This document shows, one piece after another, positions 8,750 to 16,841 of a DNA stretch of 24,670 nucleotides; within the stretch, counting starts at the first letter, position 1, and every line of letters begins with the position of its first letter. The stretch lies in contig JBEEGX010000013.1 of the NCBI GenBank assembly GCA_041167105.1, positions 1 through 24,670 of the forward strand, written 5' to 3'. The translations under genes were made by a program, and so were the position numbers. The notes beneath the pieces were generated by a model. That model had not been told where the DNA came from, ran no database searches, and worked only from the letters and a program-made list of their open reading frames with translations. The stretch comes from JAJPGZ01 sp041167105. Lineage in GTDB: Bacteria; Verrucomicrobiota; Verrucomicrobiia; Chthoniobacterales; UBA10450.

Positions 8750-9220
8750 TTAACGTGCGAAAGCCTCCCGGGCGGATTGGAGCCGCTGCCGCTCGACCCG
8801 CTCCTGCTGCTCGACCGCGCGCCGCTCCAAGTTTGGAAGATCGACATCTCGCGCCGGCGGGAAATTCGCGCAGGCGAGGGCGCGCCAGAGCAGTTGCTTC
8901 CCGCGGATGCCGAGTTCGATCGTTTCCAGCGCCTGGACCAAGCCGAGACCGCCGGCGTCATCGCCCGCGGCTTTGAATTTCGAGCGCGCCAGTTTCTCCG
9001 CCAGCCATCCGGCCGATTTGCGAAGAACGCTTTCGTGCGCGTCCGATTTCTCGATGAGCCGGCGCAGGACGCCCACGTCTTCTTCGATGTCCAATTCCAG
9101 TTGCTTGAGAAAATCACCGAGTGGTTTGCCTTTGTGACGCTTGATTAAATGATCGAGCAACTCCAGTGCCGAGACGGCACCGGCGAGGTGATCATTCAGG
9201 TATGAGCTGAGGTCGTTCAT
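8750..9220 (-). CDS. predicted all-helical protein of unknown function
   Basis: A 156-residue protein, rich in Leu, Glu and Lys, with no signal peptide or membrane helix. The pattern SALELLDHLIKRHKG, LGDFLKQLELDIEEDV and LVQALETIELGIRGKQLLW suggests a helical bundle, possibly ferritin-like, but I do not recognise a named family. The last 25 residues are Arg/Glu/Gln-rich and may be a coiled coil. The ATG at 9220 is directly preceded by AAGATCGAC of the dispersed word, so no normal Shine-Dalgarno fits there. It probably shares a transcript with the STAS gene. A divergent 65-base gap separates it from the CDGSH gene. Confidence 0.7.
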   Translation of the reverse strand: MNDLSSYLNDHLAGAVSALELLDHLIKRHKGKPLGDFLKQLELDIEEDVGVLRRLIEKSDAHESVLRKSAGWLAEKLARSKFKAAGDDAGGLGLVQALETIELGIRGKQLLWRALACANFPPARDVDLPNLERRAVEQQERVERQRLQSAREAFAR

Positions 9221-9229
9221 GTCGATCTT
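9220..9229 (-). repeat. AAGATCGACA word fused to an ATG start
   Basis: On the minus strand the sequence reads AAGATCGACATG. The final A of the word is the A of the start codon of the helical protein gene. The word occupies the place where a Shine-Dalgarno sequence would be expected. Confidence 0.95.
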
Positions 9230-9285
9230 GGTTGGAATCGAAGCGGACTGGCCGCGCGCGCGTAGACCGTTACAGTTAGGCCACT

Positions 9286-9501
9286 ATGGCGCAAGTAACA
9301 ATCGACGTAATTAAAAACGGGCCCTACATCGTGAAGGGCGAAGTGGAACTCAAAGACGCGGACGGAAATCCCTATCCAGCCGAGCAACGCATGGCGCTTT
9401 GCCGCTGCGGCGCATCGACCGAGAAACCGTTTTGCGACGGCACGCATTCGAAGATCGGCTTTCAGGCCGCGGAGAAAGCGGTGCCCGAATCGAAGGAATA
9501 G
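9286..9501 (+). CDS. CDGSH iron-sulfur domain protein
   Basis: A 71-residue protein with one CDGSH (mitoNEET-type) motif, CRCGASTEKPFCDGTH. The [2Fe-2S] ligands would be Cys39, Cys41, Cys50 and His54, the family's three-Cys-one-His set. The N-terminal half (VTIDVIKNGPYIVKGEVEL) is the usual beta segment of bacterial single-motif members. There is no membrane anchor, so a cytosolic redox or Fe-S transfer role is likely but unproven. A GTTAGGC word ends five bases before the ATG. The following frame holds a broken amidohydrolase fragment. Confidence 0.92.
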   Translation: MAQVTIDVIKNGPYIVKGEVELKDADGNPYPAEQRMALCRCGASTEKPFCDGTHSKIGFQAAEKAVPESKE

Positions 9502-9502
9502 C

Positions 9503-9765
9503 GTGAAATCACGCGCACTCGTTTCGCTCGGACTTAGGAAACAAGCCGGCCTGACGAACATGCAGATTTTGCAAGGCACGGCGGCGAACGCGGCGCAGTT
9601 GTTCGGCGGCGAGACGGGGTGCATCTCGGCAAGATCGACAAGGGCAACTTCGCCGATCTCGTGATTCTAAAATCGAATTCAGTCGACGACATCGCGCATG
9701 CATCCGATATCGACTTCGTGATGAAAAACGGCGTTATATACCCAGCCGATTCAATTTTGAAGTAA
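9503..9765 (+). pseudogene. amidohydrolase C-terminal remnant with a frameshift
   Basis: Translation in one frame from 9503 gives KQAGLTNMQILQGTAANAAQ, and translation in the next frame from 9619 gives LGKIDKGNFADLVIL, then FVMKNGVIYPADSILK and a TAA. Together they match the end of imidazolonepropionase-like amidohydrolases: the AGLTxxEAL..ATxNAA helix, the GxIxxGxxADLVxL strand and a final KxGxxY strand. The join needs a one-base frame change near 9612-9620. All metal-binding regions upstream are missing. It is too short to be an enzyme and is best read as a decayed gene, or less likely a sequencing error in a truncated gene. Its stop overlaps the next start as TAATG, suggesting an old operon. 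Confidence 0.8.
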
Positions 9766-10526
9766 TGGCGCACTGGCAAATCATTTTCATCATCTGGTTC
9801 GTTTACGCGCTGGGATATAACCTCGCGCTTATTCGCAAGGCGCCGCGCTCGAAAAAAACGACGCCGCCCTCGCGCGGCTGGGGGAATCGCACGCACGTTC
9901 TAGTTATCGGCGCGAGCGGCGGCACTGGCCACGAACTCGTGCGGCAGGCGCTCGAACAAGGCCATCACGTCACCGCGTTCGTGCGCCAGGCGACCAAGCT
10001 CAAGATCGCCAATGCCGATTTGCGCATCGTGCGGGGCGACGTCATGGACTACGCCTCGGTCGAGAAAGCAATGCAGGGACAGAGCGTGGTCGTCTCGGCG
10101 CTCGGTCATAAACAACTCTTTTGGCCAACGAAGACTTTGTCGCGCGGCACCGAGAACATTATGCGCGCGATGAAAAGCTGCCGGGTGCCGCGTTTGATTG
10201 TCGAAAGCTCGTTAGGCGTAGGCAATACCGTGGGCCGACTCGGATTGCCGGCGACGTTTCTGTTCGTCCCACTCGTTCTGCCGTTCTACTTCTGGGACCG
10301 CGTGCGGCAGGAGAAATTGATTGCCGGCAAGATCGACATCGACTGGGTAATTGTGCGGCCATCGACACTGACTAATGACCCTGCGCGCGGCAAATACCGC
10401 CACGGGTTCAATATCGGCAATTACATTCTGCCACGCCGCATCTCGCGCGCTGATGTTGCGCACTTCATGCTCGCGCAGTTGAACGACGACACATACATCG
10501 GCAGGGCACCGGGCGTTTGCTACTAA
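9765..10526 (+). CDS. membrane-anchored NAD(P)-binding atypical SDR
   Basis: A 253-residue atypical short-chain dehydrogenase (NmrA/BVR-B-like NAD(P)-binding fold). A hydrophobic N-terminal segment (residues about 5-20, IIFIIWFVYALGYNLAL) probably anchors it to the membrane and is unusual for the family. The dinucleotide loop GASGGTG is at 49-55, followed by VTAFVRQ, LRIVRGDVMD and VVVSALGH. The segment VIVRPSTLTNDPARGKYR matches the substrate-side region of this group. No YxxxK catalytic pair is obvious, as is common in atypical members, so the reaction is unknown. The ATG overlaps the amidohydrolase remnant stop (TAATG). Confidence 0.82.
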   Translation: MAHWQIIFIIWFVYALGYNLALIRKAPRSKKTTPPSRGWGNRTHVLVIGASGGTGHELVRQALEQGHHVTAFVRQATKLKIANADLRIVRGDVMDYASVEKAMQGQSVVVSALGHKQLFWPTKTLSRGTENIMRAMKSCRVPRLIVESSLGVGNTVGRLGLPATFLFVPLVLPFYFWDRVRQEKLIAGKIDIDWVIVRPSTLTNDPARGKYRHGFNIGNYILPRRISRADVAHFMLAQLNDDTYIGRAPGVCY

Positions 10527-10584
10527 AGCGGGCCCACGGAAACTCCTTGCCGCCGCGAGTAAGCAGACGGAAATTTGCCGTCCT

Positions 10585-11451
10585 ATGGCAACGAACTCAT
10601 CGCAGTACGCGCATCCAGAAGCATTGGTCGACACGGATTGGCTGGAACAGCATCTGAAAGACGATGGGATCCGGATCGTCGAATCGAACGAAGACGTTTT
10701 GCTTTACGACACTGGACATATTCCGGGTGCGGTGCACATCGATTGGCGCGCCGATCTGCAAGACGCGGTGATTCGCGATTATATTTCGCCGGAAAAATTC
10801 GCGGAGCTTTGCAGCAGGAACGGGATCACGCCGGAGACGACGTGCATTTTCTACGGCGACAAAGCGAACTGGTGGGCGTGCTACGCGCTCTGGGCCTTTC
10901 GATTGTTCGGCCACGAGAAGGTGAAAATTCTCAACGGCGGTCGCGATAAATGGAAAGCGGAGAATCGACCGCTGACGAAGGAAAAACCGGCGGTCACGAA
11001 AACAAATTATCCAAAGCCGTCGAAGCGTTTTGACAAAGAGATCCGCGCCTTTGCCGATGAAGCGCTCGGGCAGAGCAAAGCGACGAAGCCGTTGATCGAC
11101 GTGCGTTCGCCCGGCGAATTCAAGGGCGAGATCACGCACATGCCGGAGTATCCGCAGGAAGGCGTGTTGCGCGGCGGTCACATTCCCACCGCGAAAAGCG
11201 TTCCGTGGAAAACCGCGGTGAAGGACGACAACACCTTCAAGTCCGTCGACGAGCTGAAGAAAATTTATTTCGAAGGTGCCGGCGTTACACCGGAGAAGGA
11301 CACCATCGTTTATTGCCGCATCGGGGAACGCTCGAGCCACACCTGGTTTGTGCTGACGTATTTGTTAGGCCTGAATAACGTGCGCAATTACGACGGCTCG
11401 TGGACGGAATGGGGCAATAAAGTCGGCGCACCGATTGAGAAGGGCGCGTAG
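10585..11451 (+). CDS. two-domain rhodanese (thiosulfate sulfurtransferase, CysA/SseA type)
   Basis: A 288-residue tandem rhodanese. The N-terminal domain (about 10-130) carries DTGHIPGAVHIDW and an inactive loop, FYGDKANWW, lacking the catalytic Cys. The C-terminal domain (about 160-285) has DVRSPGEF, GHIPTAKSVPW and the active loop YCRIGERS, with catalytic Cys244. The CRIGERS loop is typical of thiosulfate sulfurtransferases rather than mercaptopyruvate enzymes (CG[ST]G[VT]T). It transfers sulfane sulfur to cyanide or a protein thiol. A SufE-like gene follows after six bases, so sulfur may be handed to it. No Shine-Dalgarno is evident at the ATG. Confidence 0.9.
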   Translation: MATNSSQYAHPEALVDTDWLEQHLKDDGIRIVESNEDVLLYDTGHIPGAVHIDWRADLQDAVIRDYISPEKFAELCSRNGITPETTCIFYGDKANWWACYALWAFRLFGHEKVKILNGGRDKWKAENRPLTKEKPAVTKTNYPKPSKRFDKEIRAFADEALGQSKATKPLIDVRSPGEFKGEITHMPEYPQEGVLRGGHIPTAKSVPWKTAVKDDNTFKSVDELKKIYFEGAGVTPEKDTIVYCRIGERSSHTWFVLTYLLGLNNVRNYDGSWTEWGNKVGAPIEKGA

Positions 11452-11457
11452 CGATTG

Positions 11458-11970
11458 ATGAGCAAAGATTGCGGAAAGATCGACGAGGCGGGCAACGCTG
11501 CGCCCTCAGAATATCCCGAAAAGCTCGACAAGATCATTCATCTCTTCGAATCGCTCCCGGAAGAAGAGCGGCGCGAGACCATCGTCTCCTATTCCGAAAA
11601 CGCGAAGAGACAAGAACCGCGCGCGGGCGAAAAATTTCAAATCGAGGATGTGCGCAAGGACGAGGAATGCATGGACACGGTCGGCGTGTATTTGCATGTC
11701 GATGAAAAGGGCAAGGCGCACATTCGCATGACACTCGGGCCGGAAGTGCAAACGCTTACGCGCGCGATGACGGCGATCCTGTGCAAAGGTCTCGACGGCT
11801 GCACCCCACAGGAGATTGTCGATCTTCCGAGCGATTTCGTGACGCGCATCGTCGGCGCGGAATTGGTGCGCATTCGCAGCCAGACGATTTATTACGTGCT
11901 CACGCGCATCAAAGGCATCTGTAAAGTTTGGTTGAATCGACAACGCATGGCGGAATCACAAGTCGCGTGA
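11458..11970 (+). CDS. SufE-like Fe-S/sulfur acceptor protein, divergent
   Basis: A 170-residue SufE/NifU-like sulfur acceptor. The helical N-terminus EKLDKIIHLFESLPEEERR, the beta strand with DEKGKAHIRMTLGPEVQTL and the GCTPQEIVDLPSDFV helix match SufE. In family members the acceptor Cys sits in a GCQS motif. Here the equivalent position reads EECMDTVG with Cys71, so the motif is not canonical. SufE takes persulfide from SufS cysteine desulfurase; with a rhodanese directly upstream, the donor here may differ. The ATG at 11458 is chosen over a TTG one codon earlier. The last residues (WLNRQRMAESQVA) extend beyond the usual domain end. Confidence 0.8.
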   Translation: MSKDCGKIDEAGNAAPSEYPEKLDKIIHLFESLPEEERRETIVSYSENAKRQEPRAGEKFQIEDVRKDEECMDTVGVYLHVDEKGKAHIRMTLGPEVQTLTRAMTAILCKGLDGCTPQEIVDLPSDFVTRIVGAELVRIRSQTIYYVLTRIKGICKVWLNRQRMAESQVA

Positions 11971-12018
11971 TTCGCGCGTGAAGTTCGGCTGATTTGATCT
12001 AAACTCCGCGCGCAAAGA

Positions 12019-15000
12019 ATGCCGCGGAACAACGAGCTCAAAAAAATTCTGCTCATCGGTTCCGGTCCTATCGTGATCGGGCAGGGCTGCGAGTTTGATT
12101 ATTCCGGTGTGCAAGCGTGCAAGGCCTTGCGCGAGGAAGGCTATCAAGTCGTGCTCGTGAATTCGAATCCGGCCACGATCATGACCGACCCGGAATTCGC
12201 CGATCGTACTTATATAGAACCGATCACGCCGGAAGTGATCGAGGCGATCATGGAACGCGAGAAACCGGACGCGCTTTTGCCGACAATGGGCGGACAGACC
12301 GCGCTCAATGCGGCGATGGCACTGAATCGCAACGGCGCGCTCGCGCGACATAGTGTGAAACTGATCGGCGCCAACGCGCAAGCCATCGCGAAGGGCGAAG
12401 ATCGACAATTGTTCAAGGAAGCGATGTTGCGCATCGGGCTCGACGTTCCGCGCTCGGGTGTCGCGCATTCATGGGCGGATGCTGATCGCATTGCAGATGA
12501 GATCGGAAAATTTCCGCTTATCGTTCGTCCGGCGTTCACGCTTGGCGGCAGCGGCGGCGGCATCGCTTACAATCGCGACGAGCTCGAAGAAATTTCATCG
12601 CGCGGTCTCGCATTGTCGCCGGTCAATGAAGTGCTGATCGAGGAGTCGTTAGTCGGCTGGAAAGAATTCGAGATGGAAGTGATGCGCGACCGGGCCGACA
12701 ACTGCGTCGTCGTTTGTTCGATCGAGAATTTCGATCCGATGGGCGTGCACACTGGCGACTCCATCACCGTCGCGCCCGTGCAAACACTCACGGACAAAGA
12801 ATACCAAATGATGCGCGACGCGTCGTTCGCCGTCATTCGCGAGATCGGGGTCGAGACCGGCGGATCGAACATCCAATTCGCCGTGCATCCCGATACCGGC
12901 CGCATGGTCGTGATTGAAATGAATCCGCGCGTCTCGCGTTCGAGCGCACTGGCTTCCAAGGCGACGGGATTTCCGATTGCGAAAATCGCGGCCAAACTCG
13001 CGGTCGGTTACACGCTCGACGAAATCAAAAACGACATCACGCGCGAAACGCCGGCGTCGTTTGAGCCGACAATTGATTACTGCGTCGTGAAAGTGCCGCG
13101 CTTCACGTTCGAAAAATTTCCGCAAGCCGACGCCACGCTAACGACGCAGATGAAATCGGTCGGTGAAGCGATGGCAATCGGGCGCACGTTTAAGGAAGCG
13201 CTGCAGAAGGCGCTGCGTTCGCTCGAGATCAAACGTTTCGGTCTCTGCGCCGACGGCGCAGATAAAGATGTCGATCTTGAAACGTTGCGCTTGAAACTTT
13301 CGACACCGAACGCCGAGCGCATCTTCTACCTCGCACAAGCGTTTCAGAAGGGCGCGTCGATCGATGAAGTGTTTGACTTAACGAAGATCGACAAGTGGTT
13401 CCTGCGAAACATCGCCGAGATCGTTGCCGAGTCGTCGTGTTTGAAGACGAAAACATTTTTGCGCGCGAAGAAGCTCGGATTTTCGGATCGACAACTCGCA
13501 GTCGCGCGCGGGCCGTCGGAAAAAACAATTCGCACGAAACGAATCGCTGAAGGCGTTGTCCCGACTTACCGCCTCGTCGATACATGCGCGGCGGAGTTCG
13601 AAGCCTACACACCTTATTATTATTCGACTTACGGCGACGAGAATGAGCGACGCGAGTCGGGCAAACGCAAAGTCATGATTCTCGGCGGCGGACCGAATCG
13701 CATCGGTCAGGGAATCGAATTCGATTACTGCTGCGTGCACGCGGCGTTCGCCCTGCGCGAGCTCGGGTTCGAAACCATCATGGTGAATTCGAATCCGGAA
13801 ACGGTTTCGACGGATTACGACACAAGCGACAAACTTTATTTCGAGCCGCTCACGCTCGAAGACGTGCTGAATATTTACGATCAGGAAAAGCCGGAGGGCG
13901 TGGTCGTGCAGTTCGGCGGACAGACGCCGTTGAATCTCGCCGATGGATTAAAAGCGGCTGGCGTTCCGATTCTGGGGACGCAACCGGAATCGATCGAGAC
14001 CGCGGAAGATCGACAACTGTTTGCCGCGATGCTCGACAAGCTCGGACTGCGACAAACGCCGAGCGGTTCGGTCGTCAACACGGACGAAGCCATCGCGATC
14101 GCGAAGAAGATCGGCTACCCGGTGCTCGTTAGGCCGAGCTTCGTGCTCGGCGGCCGCGCGATGGAGCTGGTCTACAATGAAGAAGATCTGCGCCGCTACA
14201 TGACGAGCGCAATCGAAGTCACGCCAGATCGGCCGGTGTTGGTCGATCGCTTTCTCGAAGACGCGATCGAAGTCGATGTCGATTGCATCAGCGACGGCGA
14301 GACGAGCGTGATCGGCGCGATCATGGAGCACATCGAAGAAGCCGGCATTCACAGCGGCGACAGCGCGTGCGTCATTCCGACATTCTCGTTGTCGAAGAAA
14401 GTGCTCGACGAAATTTCGACGGGCACAAAGGCGATGGCGCGTGAGTTGAAGGTGCGCGGCTTGATGAACGTGCAATTCGCGGTCAAAGGCGAAGATGTTT
14501 ACGTGCTCGAAGTGAATCCGCGCGCCTCGCGCACGGTGCCGTTCGTGAGCAAGGCGATCGGTGTTCCGCTAGCCAAGCTCGCGGCGAAAATCATGGCCGG
14601 AAAAAGTTTGCGCGAGCTCGACTTCACCAAAGAAATCATCCCGAAACATTTTTCGGTGAAGGAAGCGGTCTTTCCGTTCTTGCGCTACCAAGGCGTGGAC
14701 ATCTCGTTAGGCCCGGAAATGAAATCGACCGGCGAAGTCATGGGCATCGATGTCGATCTTGGTCTGGCTTACGCGAAATCGCAGATGGCCGCGCCGCCGC
14801 CGTTGCCGAAGAAGGGACGCGTGTTCATCAGTGTGAAAGACACGGACAAGGAAGCGATCATTCCGGTCGCGCGCGAATTCGTGAAGCTCGGCTTTGAAAT
14901 TATTTCGACCAGCGGAACGGCTGCGGCCCTAACGAATGCAAAAATCAAAGTGACGAAGGTGTTCAAGCTGCGCGAAGGCCGGCCGAACGTCCTGGATCGC

Positions 15001-15210
15001 GTGAAGAACGGCGACATCACTTTCATCATCAACACGCCGAGCGGAAAGATTCCGCGCGAAGATGAAGTGATCATTCGCAACGCCGCGCTCGCGCAGAAAA
15101 TTCCGATCATGACCACGGTGCGCGCGGCCCAAGCGAGCGCGAACGGCATTCGCTCGCTGCAGAAAAGCAAAGTCCGCGTGCGTAGTTTACAGGAATATCA
15201 CGCCGCTTAG
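12019..15210 (+). CDS. carB: carbamoyl-phosphate synthase large subunit
   Basis: A 1063-residue full-length CarB. The N-terminus KKILLIGSGPIVIGQGCEFDYSG starts the first ATP-grasp half (about 1-400), followed by the oligomerisation segment (400-550). The second half begins RKVMILGGGPNRIGQGIEFDYC (near 551) and an MGS-like allosteric domain starts near 935 (GRVFISVKDTDKEAIIP). It makes carbamoyl phosphate from bicarbonate, two ATP and ammonia delivered by CarA, feeding arginine and pyrimidine synthesis in the cytosol. carA is not in the window. Five exact AAGATCGACA words lie inside the gene. Two of them encode the EDRQ of the ATP-grasp halves, so there the protein motif and the DNA word coincide. 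Confidence 0.97.
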   Translation: MPRNNELKKILLIGSGPIVIGQGCEFDYSGVQACKALREEGYQVVLVNSNPATIMTDPEFADRTYIEPITPEVIEAIMEREKPDALLPTMGGQTALNAAMALNRNGALARHSVKLIGANAQAIAKGEDRQLFKEAMLRIGLDVPRSGVAHSWADADRIADEIGKFPLIVRPAFTLGGSGGGIAYNRDELEEISSRGLALSPVNEVLIEESLVGWKEFEMEVMRDRADNCVVVCSIENFDPMGVHTGDSITVAPVQTLTDKEYQMMRDASFAVIREIGVETGGSNIQFAVHPDTGRMVVIEMNPRVSRSSALASKATGFPIAKIAAKLAVGYTLDEIKNDITRETPASFEPTIDYCVVKVPRFTFEKFPQADATLTTQMKSVGEAMAIGRTFKEALQKALRSLEIKRFGLCADGADKDVDLETLRLKLSTPNAERIFYLAQAFQKGASIDEVFDLTKIDKWFLRNIAEIVAESSCLKTKTFLRAKKLGFSDRQLAVARGPSEKTIRTKRIAEGVVPTYRLVDTCAAEFEAYTPYYYSTYGDENERRESGKRKVMILGGGPNRIGQGIEFDYCCVHAAFALRELGFETIMVNSNPETVSTDYDTSDKLYFEPLTLEDVLNIYDQEKPEGVVVQFGGQTPLNLADGLKAAGVPILGTQPESIETAEDRQLFAAMLDKLGLRQTPSGSVVNTDEAIAIAKKIGYPVLVRPSFVLGGRAMELVYNEEDLRRYMTSAIEVTPDRPVLVDRFLEDAIEVDVDCISDGETSVIGAIMEHIEEAGIHSGDSACVIPTFSLSKKVLDEISTGTKAMARELKVRGLMNVQFAVKGEDVYVLEVNPRASRTVPFVSKAIGVPLAKLAAKIMAGKSLRELDFTKEIIPKHFSVKEAVFPFLRYQGVDISLGPEMKSTGEVMGIDVDLGLAYAKSQMAAPPPLPKKGRVFISVKDTDKEAIIPVAREFVKLGFEIISTSGTAAALTNAKIKVTKVFKLREGRPNVLDRVKNGDITFIINTPSGKIPREDEVIIRNAALAQKIPIMTTVRAAQASANGIRSLQKSKVRVRSLQEYHAA

Positions 15211-15234
15211 TGTCGCGGCATGCGAATTGACCAA

Positions 15235-15840
15235 ATGAAGTTGTCGATCTTAGCGGCGATACTGTTGAGCGGCACCGTCTTCGCGGCGGAAGAAAAAAAA
15301 GAGGAGAAGACACCGGCCAATGCCGCAAACGAAGTCGCGCTTATTAAGACGAGCGAAGGCGACATGGCGGTCGCGTTTTGGAATGACGCGGCACCGGAGA
15401 CGATCGCCAATTTCAAGAAGCTGGCGCGACAAGGATTTTACAACGGCACGATTTTTCACCGCATCGTGAAGGGATTCATGATTCAGGGCGGCGACCCGCT
15501 CTCCAAAGATCCGAAGAAAGAGAACAGTTACGGTTCCGGCGGACCGGGCTACACCATCAAGGCCGAATTTAACAATCATCCGCACGATCGTGGCGTGCTC
15601 TCGATGGCGCGTGAGGCGGCGCCGGATTCGGCCGGGTCGCAATTTTTCATCTGCCTCGCGCCCGTGCATCGGCTCGATGGTAAATACACGACGTTCGGGA
15701 AGCTGATCAAAGGCGACGACGTGCTCGACAAAATCGGCAACATCGAGGTAACGCGGAATTCGCAGGGCGAAATGAGCAAACCGACAAAGCGCGTGACGAT
15801 CGACAAGATCGACATCGTCCCGGCGGACTCGATCAAATAA
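15235..15840 (+). CDS. secreted cyclophilin-type peptidyl-prolyl cis-trans isomerase
   Basis: A 201-residue cyclophilin. The ATG at 15235 yields a clean signal peptide (KLSILAAILLSGTVFA, cleavage after residue 17). The in-frame ATG at 15220 would add five residues before it and cannot be excluded. The mature part starts with a Lys/Glu-rich spacer. Core motifs are FHRIVKGFMIQGGD, GGPGYTIKAEF, GVLSMAR and GSQFFICLAP. It catalyses prolyl isomerisation and is probably periplasmic, similar to PpiA. The gene begins 24 bases after carB, and an inverted repeat (15842-15907) directly follows its stop. The dispersed word falls inside the signal-peptide coding region. Confidence 0.9.
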   Translation: MKLSILAAILLSGTVFAAEEKKEEKTPANAANEVALIKTSEGDMAVAFWNDAAPETIANFKKLARQGFYNGTIFHRIVKGFMIQGGDPLSKDPKKENSYGSGGPGYTIKAEFNNHPHDRGVLSMAREAAPDSAGSQFFICLAPVHRLDGKYTTFGKLIKGDDVLDKIGNIEVTRNSQGEMSKPTKRVTIDKIDIVPADSIK

Positions 15841-15841
15841 A

Positions 15842-15907
15842 TAACCGCAGAGCTCGCGGAGAAAAACCTTAAAAAAATCTCTGCGATCTCTGCGGCCTCT
15901 GCGGTTA
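15842..15907. repeat. CTCTGCG-type tandem/inverted repeat between ppi and the amidase gene
   Basis: Arms TAACCGCAGAG (15842-15852) and CTCTGCGGTTA (15897-15907) are perfect 11-base inverted repeats with a 44-base spacer. The right side is also a run of three 9-base units, TCTCTGCGA, TCTCTGCGG and CCTCTGCGG (15878-15904). An A-rich block lies in between. It may act as a terminator for the upstream gene or be a member of a dispersed repeat family. Confidence 0.7.
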
Positions 15908-15917
15908 ATCTCTTGCG

Positions 15918-16805
15918 ATGGCTACGGCGGAGGTAACAAAAATCGCCCTCGTGCAGATGCAGTGCGGCACTGATCCGGAAACGAATTTCGAGCGAGCGGT
16001 CGATTTCATCCGCGACGCGGCGAAACAGGGCGCGCAGGTCGTGTGTCTGCCGGAATTATTTCGGTCGCAATATTTTTGCCAGACGGAAGAGCACGCGAAT
16101 TTCGCGTTGGCCGAAGAAATTCCCGGAAGATCGACATCTACTCTTGGCGAAGTCGCCCGCGAGCTTCACATCGTCATCATCGCGTCGCTCTTCGAGAAGC
16201 GCAGCGCGGGTTTGTATCACAACACCGCGGTCATCATCGACGCCGATGGCAATTTGTTAGGCAAATACCGCAAGATGCACATCCCGGACGACCCGCTTTA
16301 TCACGAGAAGTTTTATTTCACGCCGGGCGATCTCGGATTTCAATCGTGGAAAACTTCGAGGGGAAATCTCGGCGTCCTCGTTTGCTGGGACCAATGGTAT
16401 CCGGAAGCAGCGCGATTGACCGCGTTGCGCGGCGCGGAAATTATTTTTTATCCGACCGCGATCGGCTGGCATCCGAGAGAGAAAAAGGAATTCGGCAAGG
16501 CGCAGCATTCGTCGTGGGAATTGATTCAGCGCAGTCACGCGATCGCGAATGGTTGTTACGTCGCGGCGGCAAATCGCGTCGGTCACGAAACGCCGGCCGG
16601 CGGCGACGGTATTGAATTCTGGGGACAAAGTTTCATCTGCGGCCCCGATGGCGAGATCATCGCGAAAGGTTCGCAAGATCGACAAGAGATTGTCATGGCC
16701 GATGTCGATTGGTCGCGCGTGAACGAGCACCGCACGCACTGGCCATTCCTGCGCGACCGCCGCGTTGACGCTTACGCCGGCCTCGAGCAGCGCATGCTCG
16801 ATTGA
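15918..16805 (+). CDS. aguB: N-carbamoylputrescine amidase-like carbon-nitrogen hydrolase
   Basis: A 295-residue nitrilase-superfamily amidase with the Glu-Lys-Cys triad at E46 (LPELF), K119 (KYRKMHIPDDP) and C156 (VLVCWDQWYPEAAR). The sequence around the active site (SQYFCQ after Glu46, YHEKFYFTPGD, GIEFWGQSFICGPDGEI) is that of N-carbamoylputrescine amidases. These convert N-carbamoylputrescine to putrescine, CO2 and ammonia in the agmatine route to polyamines. No agmatine deiminase is adjacent, although an arginine dihydrolase-like gene lies 6.5 kb away. A related C-N hydrolase function cannot be excluded. The full family length is present. Confidence 0.87.
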   Translation: MATAEVTKIALVQMQCGTDPETNFERAVDFIRDAAKQGAQVVCLPELFRSQYFCQTEEHANFALAEEIPGRSTSTLGEVARELHIVIIASLFEKRSAGLYHNTAVIIDADGNLLGKYRKMHIPDDPLYHEKFYFTPGDLGFQSWKTSRGNLGVLVCWDQWYPEAARLTALRGAEIIFYPTAIGWHPREKKEFGKAQHSSWELIQRSHAIANGCYVAAANRVGHETPAGGDGIEFWGQSFICGPDGEIIAKGSQDRQEIVMADVDWSRVNEHRTHWPFLRDRRVDAYAGLEQRMLD

Positions 16806-16841
16806 CTTTTATTTCGCGGCGAAGCGCCGTACGTTTGCGAC

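Noticed and set aside
10597..11340. A 247-residue open frame opposite the rhodanese gene
   Set aside because: It mirrors a well-conserved two-domain rhodanese, is Arg/Phe-rich and has no family features.
16818..16830. Small hairpin CGGCG-AAG-CGCCG before the SOD gene
   Set aside because: Only five base pairs with a three-base loop and no U-run; such stems arise often in GC-rich DNA.
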